Positions 6,836 to 14,199 of a DNA stretch of 18,455 nucleotides are shown piece after piece. The notes under the pieces were generated by a model. That model saw nothing but the letters and a program-made list of their open reading frames with translations. It searched no databases and was not told where the DNA came from. Location: NCBI GenBank assembly GCA_026387485.1, contig JAPLLQ010000100.1, forward strand, positions 1 to 18,455. Direction: 5' to 3'. The DNA comes from Candidatus Omnitrophota bacterium (GTDB lineage Bacteria; Omnitrophota; Gorgyraeia; Gygaellales; Profunditerraquicolaceae). Position 1 is the stretch's first letter. Each line of letters starts with the position of its first letter. Position numbers and translations under genes: made by a program.

Positions 6836-8074
6836 TTACGGCGCCATGGTAAATATTTTACGCGCGATATCAGGATATTTTGCAATAAATTTCAACTCCT
6901 CGTCTACCAGCGGCTTCTGGTTATGGACGTTAGCATACCTGACTAATTCCAGAACCTCGGTAGCTTCGGCATCATCTTTAAAAACAACCTCCAGTTTCTC
7001 GTAGACATTTCTAAAACCTTTAATCCCGGAATATTCACCCGCGGTGATCTTACGCCCGGTCTCAATTATCTCCGGTTCCCCTCTGCCTAATTCCTCAAAG
7101 TCATAGAGCTCGTAATTACGCCTGTCTTTGAGCGCTCCGTCAGCGTGTATTCCGGATTCATGAGCAAAAGCATTAGCTCCTATCCCCGGCTGGTTGATCG
7201 GTATGGGCACACCGAAAGCATAAGAGGCATATTTGCATATTTTCCAGGCAGCCTTAAGGTTTATCTTCTCATCGAGGGAATAATCCTGCATCCCGCTTCC
7301 ATATTTTATCGCCAAAATTACCGAAACTAAATCCGCGTTTCCGGCGCGCTCACCCATGCCATTAATACAGGTATTGATATAGGCGTCTACTCCGGAATCA
7401 TTTGCCGCTCTTGCCCCGGCGATAGAATTAGCCACAACTAACCCTAAATCATTATGGCAATGGACTTCCATAGGTATTGCTACTGATTTGACTAAAAGCT
7501 TTACCCTCTCATAAATCGAAAAAGGGGTGTCAAAACCTAAGGTATCACAGTAACGAATTCTGCTCGCTCCGGCATTCTTGGCTGCCCGGGCAAATTCAAT
7601 CAAGTACTCCATTTTAGTACGCGAGGCATCCTCGGCATTAACCCCTATAGATTCTGCTCCCAGCCTTTTCGCCTCTTTTACTGCCTCATTCATCTCCTTA
7701 ACTATTGACTGATGGTCAAGCTTACCTTTAAACTTATGAACAATCATCTGATCAGAGGTAGAGATAGATAAATTCAGGTGTTTTATCTGTGGCACCAGCT
7801 TAAAAGCGGTTTTAACGTCACCGGCAGTAGCCCTTAGCCAACCTTCCAGCTTCATCGGCGAAAGCACGCCCTTCTTAACCAACTCAAGATTGGCATTCAG
7901 GTAATTTGTCTCATGGCGGGTAATCGGAAAACCAAATTCTGACTGATACACGCCCATCTCGTTTAGATAAAGATTAATCATTGTCTTCTGCAATTTGGAT
8001 AAACAGATCCGCGAAGTCTGCACTCCGTCGCGGTTAGTAACATCAATAATATAGATTTTAGGTCTATTGCTCAT
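6836..8074 (-). CDS. Homocitrate synthase-like (NifV/LeuA family) Claisen-condensing enzyme
   Basis: The 412-residue protein belongs to the DRE-TIM metallolyase family that adds acetyl-CoA to a 2-oxo acid. Landmarks are NRDGVQ (14-19, general-base Arg15 and metal-ligand Asp16), YCDTLGF (175-181), the metal-binding VHCHNDLGLVVAN block (His205, His207), INGMGERAGNADL and HESGIHADG (305-313). It lacks the C-terminal regulatory domain of LeuA, so it is not a classic isopropylmalate synthase. The product could be homocitrate, citrate (Re-citrate synthase) or another 2-alkylmalate. No nif, lysine or leucine genes are nearby. It follows the redox-fusion gene by 3 nt with a GAGGTGA ribosome-binding site, so they share a transcript. 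Family call is firm; substrate is open. Confidence 0.85.
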   Translation of the reverse strand: MSNRPKIYIIDVTNRDGVQTSRICLSKLQKTMINLYLNEMGVYQSEFGFPITRHETNYLNANLELVKKGVLSPMKLEGWLRATAGDVKTAFKLVPQIKHLNLSISTSDQMIVHKFKGKLDHQSIVKEMNEAVKEAKRLGAESIGVNAEDASRTKMEYLIEFARAAKNAGASRIRYCDTLGFDTPFSIYERVKLLVKSVAIPMEVHCHNDLGLVVANSIAGARAANDSGVDAYINTCINGMGERAGNADLVSVILAIKYGSGMQDYSLDEKINLKAAWKICKYASYAFGVPIPINQPGIGANAFAHESGIHADGALKDRRNYELYDFEELGRGEPEIIETGRKITAGEYSGIKGFRNVYEKLEVVFKDDAEATEVLELVRYANVHNQKPLVDEELKFIAKYPDIARKIFTMAP

Positions 8075-8077
8075 TCT

Positions 8078-9814
8078 TCACCTCTCGATTACCTTTTTAA
8101 ATTCCTCTTTCTTAGGCACGCCTTTTAAACCAAAGATCTCCTGATTATTCAAGAGACAGACCGGCCCGAACATAATCTGTAATTCCTTAGTTAAACCGAT
8201 ATTCTCTCTTAAAAGGGTCTTTCCTTCCTCGCCTTTAGCGCAAGCTTTAATCTTGGCAAGATCCAAGCCTAAAACACAATCCTCCCACCAAGAACTATTT
8301 ATATTTTTAGCTCGACAGGAGGCATAATCCCAAAATTTATCAGGGTGATAACGCTGCACGCAGAGACTGCGTAAATCCTCTTCTACTTCAGTAGGCCCAA
8401 AAGGCGCATCAAAACTATTTTGTTTCTCAAAAGCAAGAAAATGTATTTTAGGATTAAATTCTTTCACCATTTCTAATAGCTGGGCACTATTTTTATCATA
8501 TAAACTGATAAATAAATCTAAATTGCCTTTTAGCTTTTCTCTATCCTGGAAATAAGCTAACCCGCTGAATTCCGGCTTTAAGAGGTAATAATCCCCTTTG
8601 AGCTCGAGTTTGCTCTTGAGTAAACTGAAATTCTTTTCTTTCTCTATTTCTTTGCCGAGAAGATAAACCGGTAAGCCCTGAACATTTAAATCTTTAACCA
8701 GATTAACTGCTTTTTTATCAGGATAATAGCGGTAAGCAACGCTTAAGCCAGGAAATTCTTTTTTAAGTAAATTAACAACCTCCTCATCCTGACATAATCT
8801 ACACTCACGGCTGGAAATAACTAGAAGATTAACCTTATTAGGTTTATCAATGAAACATTTGGCATCGGGGCTGCCGGGATTTTGACAGATACCAGTTAAA
8901 TTACCTTTACGGCAATCATTATCAGTAAAACAACGCGGTAATATTTTTAAGATACCCGGATCATCCTTAACCTTTTCCGAAAGCCTTAATTCCTCAACCT
9001 TACTGTTGGCGATTTTACCCTCTTTTATCTCTAGAGTCAACTTTCCTAACCTGCGACCCTGCCAAGCAGGATATAAAACTAAGGCTTCTCCAATCTTAAC
9101 CGAAGAATCATTCTTTTTATTGCCGTATCCGGCAATAACTATGTCAATCCCTTTAACCTCATCCAACAAATTAGCATTATCCTCATCTGTTAAATTACTT
9201 AATAGGATAATTAAATTTACAGCTTTGCCTTTCAGCTGTGCAACAACCTTAGCAACTTTGGCTTTCGGCTCTCCTATCTTTAGGCCTTCTGCCTTCTGCA
9301 AAGAGAATAATTTGGTAACTCCGATTATTCCTATTTTAACACCGTCGGCCTCCTTAATAATATAGGGCGGTATTTTATCAGTCTCCAAATTAGCGGATAA
9401 AAAAGTAAACTTAGTTTTAGCAATATTCTCCAAGAGGAAATCTTTACCGAAATTAAATTCATTGTCACCTATGGCCACGGCGTCGTATTTAATCAACTCC
9501 ATCGCCCTTAGGTTTATCTGCGTACGTTTTATATCCAGCTGGGTATTCTGGGTATATTCATCCAGTAATCCGGAACTAAAAATATTCCCGGAGTCAAGAA
9601 CCAAAACTTGCGGGTATTTTTCTCTTAACTGTTTGATGAGAGTGGCCCTACGGGCTAGACCTCCATCCGGCTCTATCGGACAATGACAGGGATAAAGGCT
9701 GGCATGGGTTGAGCCGGTATAAAGGACAGTAATTTCCTTAGCATAAACTAAATTATAGAAAAATAGGAAGAAACCTAAAATTACCAAAACTCTTGCCACG
9801 CTCTTTCGAATCAT
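8078..9814 (-). CDS. Secreted fusion: degenerate 5'-nucleotidase-like domain plus thioredoxin-like domains
   Basis: The 578-residue protein begins with a signal peptide (cleavage near YA-KE, residues 25-26). Residues about 27-280 resemble the UshA/SoxB-type metallophosphatase fold: YTGSTH, GGLARRATLI, LDSGN, AIGDNEFNFG and VIAGYGNKK follow the order of the five metal motifs. However, most ligands are replaced (Asp to S35, Asp to N77, Asn-His to D117-N118, His to N207, both last His to Y230 and N232), so it is probably not a phosphatase. A four-cysteine linker (C295, C301, C310, C320) follows, then a thioredoxin-like domain with CRLC (C338, C341), and a C-terminal segment with C485, C500, C513, C525, C553 and GPVCLLNN that looks DsbA-like. 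A CxC (C43, C45) sits in the first domain. It overlaps the serA stop as ATGA. Periplasmic thiol chemistry or metal handling is plausible; function is unknown. Confidence 0.72.
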   Translation of the reverse strand: MIRKSVARVLVILGFFLFFYNLVYAKEITVLYTGSTHASLYPCHCPIEPDGGLARRATLIKQLREKYPQVLVLDSGNIFSSGLLDEYTQNTQLDIKRTQINLRAMELIKYDAVAIGDNEFNFGKDFLLENIAKTKFTFLSANLETDKIPPYIIKEADGVKIGIIGVTKLFSLQKAEGLKIGEPKAKVAKVVAQLKGKAVNLIILLSNLTDEDNANLLDEVKGIDIVIAGYGNKKNDSSVKIGEALVLYPAWQGRRLGKLTLEIKEGKIANSKVEELRLSEKVKDDPGILKILPRCFTDNDCRKGNLTGICQNPGSPDAKCFIDKPNKVNLLVISSRECRLCQDEEVVNLLKKEFPGLSVAYRYYPDKKAVNLVKDLNVQGLPVYLLGKEIEKEKNFSLLKSKLELKGDYYLLKPEFSGLAYFQDREKLKGNLDLFISLYDKNSAQLLEMVKEFNPKIHFLAFEKQNSFDAPFGPTEVEEDLRSLCVQRYHPDKFWDYASCRAKNINSSWWEDCVLGLDLAKIKACAKGEEGKTLLRENIGLTKELQIMFGPVCLLNNQEIFGLKGVPKKEEFKKVIER

Positions 9815-11397
9815 AACCGGATTACCTTAACTGTTAGTATGTTTTCTAGCTTCTTAACCTGTTCTACTGTTTTTACCGCAACTGGGCTATCTACATTTAA
9901 AACGCTGATCGCTTTGCCGCCGGGTGTATCACGGCCAAAGGTCATTGCCGCGATATTAATGCCATGCTTACCTAAAAGCGTTCCCAGATTACCGATTAAG
10001 CCCGGCCTGTCCCAATTTTCAATATAAATCATCTCTCCTAAAGGAGTTAATTCAACATAGTATTCATCTATCTTTACGATCCTTGGTTGTTTATTACTGG
10101 AAAGCGTGCCTGATATTCTTCTTATTCCTTTATCGGTTTTTATCTCAAGGTTGATTAAATTCACAAATTCCTCCTCTTTGGAGGATTTAGATTCCTTAAT
10201 CTTAATGCCTCTTTCCTTGGCTAAAGATACGGCATTGATAAAATTCACGGTCTCCTTTAGTATCGGATAAAGCAAACCCTTAGTTAAAGACATAGTCAGC
10301 GGGCTTAGATCATAAGTAGTGATCTGTCCGCTATAACTTATACTCAACTCCTGGAATCTCCCTTCAACCAACTGTGCCGAAAACATTCCTAACCTTTCGG
10401 ATAAAAGAATATAGGGATTTAAGATTTTACAAACCTCGGCCTCAAGGCAGGGATAATTTGCGGCATTACGTATGCCCCTGCCTAAAAGGGCATCACGGAC
10501 AATCTCTACAACTTCAATAGCTACATTCACCTGGGCCTCTTCGGTGGAAGCGCCCAAATGCGGAGTAACAATAACATTCTCCAGTTTCAAAAGTGCGTTT
10601 TCCGGATCAAGGGGTTCCTTCTCAAAGACATCAAGCGCAGCGCCTAAAACCTTGCCTTCTTTTAACGCAGCTACCAGCGCCTGCTCGTCGATAATCCCGC
10701 CTCTGGCGCAATTTATAACCCGCACTCCTTTTTTCATCAGCGCAAACTCCTTAGTAGAAATCATATGCTTAGTTTCTTCGGTAAGGGGAGTATGCACAGT
10801 AATATAATCGGACTGCTGGAATAATTCCTTTAGTTCCACTACTTCTATGCCTTGCGATTCGGCAACCTCGCGGGATAAAAATGGATCGTAGGCCAAAACC
10901 CTCATCCCAAAAGATAAGGCCCTTTTCGCTACCTCCCTGCCTATCCTGCCGAATCCGACGATGCCTAATACTTTAGCGTAAAGCTCAACACCCATAAATT
11001 TAGAGCGCTTCCATTCTCCTTTTTTGGTAGAAGCATTTGCCTGAGGGATATTGCGCGAAAGAGCGAGAATCATACTCACGGCATGTTCGGCAGTAGAAAT
11101 GGTGTTTCCTGCCGGGGTATTCATCACGATGACGCCTTTTTGGGTTGCCGCATCCAAATCTACATTATCCAAACCTACGCCTGCCCGCCCGATAACCTTT
11201 AGTTTCTTGGCAGCATCAATTATCTCTTTGGTGACTTTGGTGGCGCTCCTAACCAAAAGGGCATCATAATCCTTAATTATCTCCTTTAGCTCTTCGGGTT
11301 TTAAATCAGTTCTTACATCAACCTGAAAATCCTTGACATCCTTTAATATCTTTAAGCCCTCGTCGGATAACGGATCACTGACTAGAATTTTAATCAT
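9811..11397 (-). CDS. serA: D-3-phosphoglycerate dehydrogenase
   Basis: This 528-residue enzyme oxidises 3-phosphoglycerate to 3-phosphohydroxypyruvate with NAD, the first step of serine synthesis in the cytoplasm. The Rossmann motif GIVGFGRIG is at 145-153. Catalytic residues fall at Arg232 (NCARGGIIDE), Glu261 (DVFEKEP) and His280 (TPHLG). After about residue 320 comes the intervening allosteric-substrate-binding domain, and from about 456 an ACT domain (IENWDRPGLIGNLG), so this is the long form, usually under serine feedback control. A GAGGAG ribosome-binding site precedes the ATG at 11397. The neighbouring class V aminotransferase is a natural partner for the second step. The final TGA overlaps the next ATG. 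Confidence 0.96.
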   Translation of the reverse strand: MIKILVSDPLSDEGLKILKDVKDFQVDVRTDLKPEELKEIIKDYDALLVRSATKVTKEIIDAAKKLKVIGRAGVGLDNVDLDAATQKGVIVMNTPAGNTISTAEHAVSMILALSRNIPQANASTKKGEWKRSKFMGVELYAKVLGIVGFGRIGREVAKRALSFGMRVLAYDPFLSREVAESQGIEVVELKELFQQSDYITVHTPLTEETKHMISTKEFALMKKGVRVINCARGGIIDEQALVAALKEGKVLGAALDVFEKEPLDPENALLKLENVIVTPHLGASTEEAQVNVAIEVVEIVRDALLGRGIRNAANYPCLEAEVCKILNPYILLSERLGMFSAQLVEGRFQELSISYSGQITTYDLSPLTMSLTKGLLYPILKETVNFINAVSLAKERGIKIKESKSSKEEEFVNLINLEIKTDKGIRRISGTLSSNKQPRIVKIDEYYVELTPLGEMIYIENWDRPGLIGNLGTLLGKHGINIAAMTFGRDTPGGKAISVLNVDSPVAVKTVEQVKKLENILTVKVIRL

Positions 11398-11438
11398 CGC
11401 TTACTCCTCAATTTGCTTGCTTTTTCTTTGAACAAATT

Positions 11439-11469
11439 GATCCCGATCCGCCTAAGGCGAAGAGGGATC
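11439..11469. repeat. Interrupted hairpin between aminotransferase gene and serA
   Basis: Immediately after the aminotransferase stop codon, GATCCC (11439-11444) pairs with GGGATC (11464-11469), and the inner CGCC/GGCG arms around TAA form a second stem, with a mismatched 4-nt internal loop. No T-run follows on either strand, so a terminator is not supported. It resembles a REP-like element; only one copy is in the window. Confidence 0.55.
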
Positions 11470-12606
11470 TCATTTCAAAAATACTTCCTCTGCCGCTTTT
11501 ACGCCCGAACCTAAATTAAATTTATACCCCATTACAGACAAGACTTTTTCAAGACAGGAGATACCGGCAATAATATCAAATTCCTCAATAAAACCCATAT
11601 GGGCAATCCGGATAACCTTACCCTTTAATTCATCCTGTCCTCCGGCAATAGTTACACCATAGGTATCGCGCATAGTTTTAACTAATTTTTCGCCATCAAT
11701 ACCCGCCGGAACTCTAGCCGCGGTAACTACATCGGATCCGGCAGAAGGCGCAAACAACTCTAGACCTAAAGCCTTGACTGCCGCCCTGGTTGCCTCAGCC
11801 ATTTTCCTATGCCGTAAAAATACATTCTCTAACCCATCCTGTTTAATAATCTTGAGCGCTTCGATTAAAGCAATAATCAGGGTGATCGCCGGAGTAAAAG
11901 GAGTATCGGTTTTCTCCAGGGCTTTTCTGGCTTTTTTTAAATCCAAATAATAACGCGGGCTCTTGGAATTTTCAATCAGACCCCAGGCCTTTTGACTCAC
12001 TGAAAGGAACCCTAAACCCGGAGGAAGCATCAGTCCTTTTTGAGAACCGGAGACCACGATATCGCAGGACCAATCATCAGTCTTTAAGTCAACCGCGCCT
12101 AAGCCGCTAATCGCGTCTACTACTAATACTGCTTGGGTATTTTTGACAATCTCTCCGATAGCCTTAATATCATTAACAACACCGGTAGAAGTTTCGCAAA
12201 GAGTTGTAAATACTACTTTTATTTTAGGATTGCCTTTAAGTTTTTTCCCTATGTCCAGAGGATTAACTGCCTGGCCCCACTCAACATCAATGATTTCGCT
12301 ATTTATGCCATAGGCCTTGGCAATCTCCGTCCATCGCTCTCCGAATTTTCCTCCCTGGACAATTAAAGCGGTATCACCGCTGGATAATAAATTAATTAAA
12401 GCCGCCTCCATTGCCCCGGTTCCCGATGAAGCAAGAATAAAGACGTCATTCTTAGTCTGGAATACATACTTTAACCCTTCTTGCGCTTCCTTTAATATTG
12501 CCTGAAACTGGGGTGTGCGGTGGTGGATGATCGGACGGGCCATTGCTTCTTGGACTTGTGGTGGAAGAGGCGTGGGCCCGGGGGTAAGCAGATAGTTCTT
12601 CCTCAT
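11470..12606 (-). CDS. Class V aminotransferase (serine-pyruvate/alanine-glyoxylate type), likely phosphoserine transaminase
   Basis: The 378-residue PLP enzyme begins LLTPGPTPLPPQV, the typical start of the AGXT/PucG group. PLP contacts include the SSGTGAMEA loop (60-68), Asp164 in VVDAISGLG, and the Schiff-base Lys190 in GSQKGLMLPPGLGF. It is not a standard SerC sequence. Its position directly before serA, as in some thermophiles and archaea that lack SerC, suggests that it aminates 3-phosphohydroxypyruvate with glutamate to make phosphoserine. Serine-pyruvate or alanine-glyoxylate transamination is the alternative. A GAAAGGAAAA ribosome-binding site precedes the ATG at 12606. It lies 33 nt downstream of clpP. 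Confidence 0.88.
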   Translation of the reverse strand: MRKNYLLTPGPTPLPPQVQEAMARPIIHHRTPQFQAILKEAQEGLKYVFQTKNDVFILASSGTGAMEAALINLLSSGDTALIVQGGKFGERWTEIAKAYGINSEIIDVEWGQAVNPLDIGKKLKGNPKIKVVFTTLCETSTGVVNDIKAIGEIVKNTQAVLVVDAISGLGAVDLKTDDWSCDIVVSGSQKGLMLPPGLGFLSVSQKAWGLIENSKSPRYYLDLKKARKALEKTDTPFTPAITLIIALIEALKIIKQDGLENVFLRHRKMAEATRAAVKALGLELFAPSAGSDVVTAARVPAGIDGEKLVKTMRDTYGVTIAGGQDELKGKVIRIAHMGFIEEFDIIAGISCLEKVLSVMGYKFNLGSGVKAAEEVFLK

Positions 12607-12639
12607 TATATTTTCCTTTCTTATTTTTTAAAAAGAAGA

Positions 12640-13248
12640 TTATTTTTTCTTATGCGGCATAAGCACTTCGTCAACCAAGCCGTAAATTTTTGCCTCTTCG
12701 GCAGACATAAAATAATCCCGGTCAGTATCCTTCTGAACCTTCTCCATGGTTTGTCCGGTATGCTGCGCCAGTATCTGATTTATTTTATCGCGCATCTTTA
12801 AAATCTCCTGAGCGTGACGGGAGATATCCTCGGCTGCACCCTGGATTCCTCCCCAAGGCTGATGAATCATAATCCTTGCGTTAGGCAGGGCTTGGCGCTT
12901 ACCTTTTGTCCCGGCGCATAAAAGTAAGGCCCCCATGCTTGAGGCTTGGCCAACGCAATAAGTAGCGATATCGCATTTAACAAACTGCATAGTATCGTAT
13001 ATGGCTAAACCTGCGGTAACCGAACCGCCGGGCGAATTAACATAGATATTGATATCCTTATTCACATCCTCCATCTGCAGAAAGAGTATCTGGGCAATAA
13101 TCAGGTTAGCTATATAATCATCAACAGGGGTACCGATAAATACAATCCGGTCCTTTAACAGCCGGGAATAAATATCATAGGCCCTTTCATAACCGCGGGC
13201 GGTCTGCTCGATAACCATAGGCACCAAAGTCTGATTCTTTATACTCAT
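12640..13248 (-). CDS. clpP: ATP-dependent Clp protease proteolytic subunit
   Basis: The 202-residue serine peptidase forms the double-ring barrel that degrades unfolded or tagged proteins delivered by a Clp ATPase. The triad is Ser104 (GQASSMGALLL), His129 (RIMIHQPWGG) and Asp178 (TDRDYFMSAEEA). The start at 13248 (MSIKNQTLVPMVIEQTARG) matches the family N-terminus and has a strong AAGGAGG ribosome-binding site 5 nt upstream; an in-frame ATG at 13329 would add 27 residues that span the trigger-factor stop and two hairpins, so I reject it. It follows the trigger-factor gene, the usual order, but no clpX comes next. GY in place of G before ERAYDIYSRLL adds one residue to a well-conserved segment. 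Confidence 0.96.
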   Translation of the reverse strand: MSIKNQTLVPMVIEQTARGYERAYDIYSRLLKDRIVFIGTPVDDYIANLIIAQILFLQMEDVNKDINIYVNSPGGSVTAGLAIYDTMQFVKCDIATYCVGQASSMGALLLCAGTKGKRQALPNARIMIHQPWGGIQGAAEDISRHAQEILKMRDKINQILAQHTGQTMEKVQKDTDRDYFMSAEEAKIYGLVDEVLMPHKKK

Positions 13249-13253
13249 CTCTT

Positions 13254-13301
13254 CCTCCTTGCCCAGAAGGGCATACCCGCGCAATTCCTTATAGGCGCGG
13301 G
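13254..13301 (-). promoter_or_regulatory. Two hairpins and strong Shine-Dalgarno upstream of clpP
   Basis: In the 65-nt tig-clpP gap, a first stem CCCGCGC (minus strand 13301-13295) pairs with GCGCGGG (13282-13276) over a 12-nt loop. A second stem TGCCC-TTCT-GGGCA (13273-13260) ends on the first base of AAGGAGG (13260-13254). The second stem could compete with ribosome binding at clpP. No T-run follows, so this is not an obvious terminator. It could also be a dispersed repeat. Confidence 0.55.
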
Positions 13302-13313
13302 GTATTGCATAAT

Positions 13314-14189
13314 CTATTCTGTCTGCCATTTCGCTTCTCTCAATAAAAATTCCATTACCTTACGGGGCATTGAATCATCCAAGGTAATATTCTCTTTTTT
13401 GGCTATTGCCGCTAGGACCAGATAAACCTTGACTTGATTTTTAGCCTCGGGCGTAAGTTTCTCGCGCATCTCTTTCTCCTGCTCATTAATCTTTTCACGT
13501 AACATACCTTTTATAGCTAAATCCACTTTAGCCTGCCTGACCATCTCTTCCAGTTGCCGGTTGACTAACGACTGGGGAAGCTTGAAATCTAAACCCTTGA
13601 TCAAATTATCAATGATCTCGCCCTCCACCTTCTGACGTTCGTTATTCTCCTTCTGAATAAAAATCTGTTTTTCCAGGACCTTCTCCAATTCCGCTAAATG
13701 AGGATAGCCTAAAGATTTAGCCAGGTTATCATCAACCTTTTCAATTTTTCGCGATTCTTTTATTGTATCAATACTCCGTTTGATTTCGTCGGCACTTACG
13801 CTTACGCTCTTGTATATAACCTTAATACCCTTATAATCCTTAACCGCAATCTCCGGGCTAATCTCTACTTTAGCCTTAAAAGAAAGGCTGGTCCGGTCTA
13901 ATTTTACTTCTGAGATTTCAGGCAGTTCAATAACATCCAGATTTTCTTTATTCACTGCTTGGTTATAGATATCCGGGACTAATTCCTTAAGCACCTGCTC
14001 ATGGGCATTAGCAGCATAGTGTTTTTCTAGCATATCAAGCGGCGCATGCCCGGGGCGAAAACCGGGGATCTTGGCTTCTTTAGCGATACGCTGAAAAACA
14101 TCGGCAAATTTATTCTTTACTATATCTCCGTTTACTTGGACGCTAAGTTCACTGATATTAGAATCAATTTTCTTTACTTCGGTTTTCAT
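13314..14189 (-). CDS. tig: Trigger factor lacking the PPIase domain
   Basis: The 291-residue protein has the trigger-factor N-terminal ribosome-binding domain, including the signature IPGFRPGHAP (41-50), and a SurA-like helical C-terminal domain. A typical trigger factor is about 430 residues, with an FKBP-type PPIase domain in the middle. Here the sequence passes at about residues 140-155 from the end of the N-terminal part straight into KVDDNLAKSLGYPHLAEL, which in full-length members follows the PPIase domain. There is no frameshift or stop that would explain this, so the domain is cleanly absent. It should act as a ribosome-bound chaperone without prolyl isomerase activity. An AAAGGAAGAG ribosome-binding site precedes the ATG. 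It lies 10 nt after lptB and before clpP. Confidence 0.87.
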   Translation of the reverse strand: MKTEVKKIDSNISELSVQVNGDIVKNKFADVFQRIAKEAKIPGFRPGHAPLDMLEKHYAANAHEQVLKELVPDIYNQAVNKENLDVIELPEISEVKLDRTSLSFKAKVEISPEIAVKDYKGIKVIYKSVSVSADEIKRSIDTIKESRKIEKVDDNLAKSLGYPHLAELEKVLEKQIFIQKENNERQKVEGEIIDNLIKGLDFKLPQSLVNRQLEEMVRQAKVDLAIKGMLREKINEQEKEMREKLTPEAKNQVKVYLVLAAIAKKENITLDDSMPRKVMEFLLREAKWQTE

Positions 14190-14199
14190 CTCTTCCTTT

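Noticed and set aside
9006..9365. A 119-codon plus-strand open frame
   Set aside because: It is antisense to the redox-fusion gene, which has a signal peptide, coherent domains and tight operon spacing.
11398..11438. Promoter for serA
   Set aside because: TTGTTC with a 17-nt spacer leads to ATTGAG, which is not a credible -10 element; only the GAGGAG ribosome-binding site is supported.
12607..12639. AT-rich inverted stretch between clpP and the aminotransferase gene as a terminator
   Set aside because: The possible stem is A-T only and irregular, and the same stretch holds the aminotransferase ribosome-binding site; there is no stable GC stem.
12520..12801. A plus-strand frame spanning the clpP-aminotransferase gap
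   Set aside because: It overlaps the 3' end of clpP and the 5' end of the aminotransferase gene on the opposite strand and has no ribosome-binding site or domain; it is explained by AT-rich sequence.
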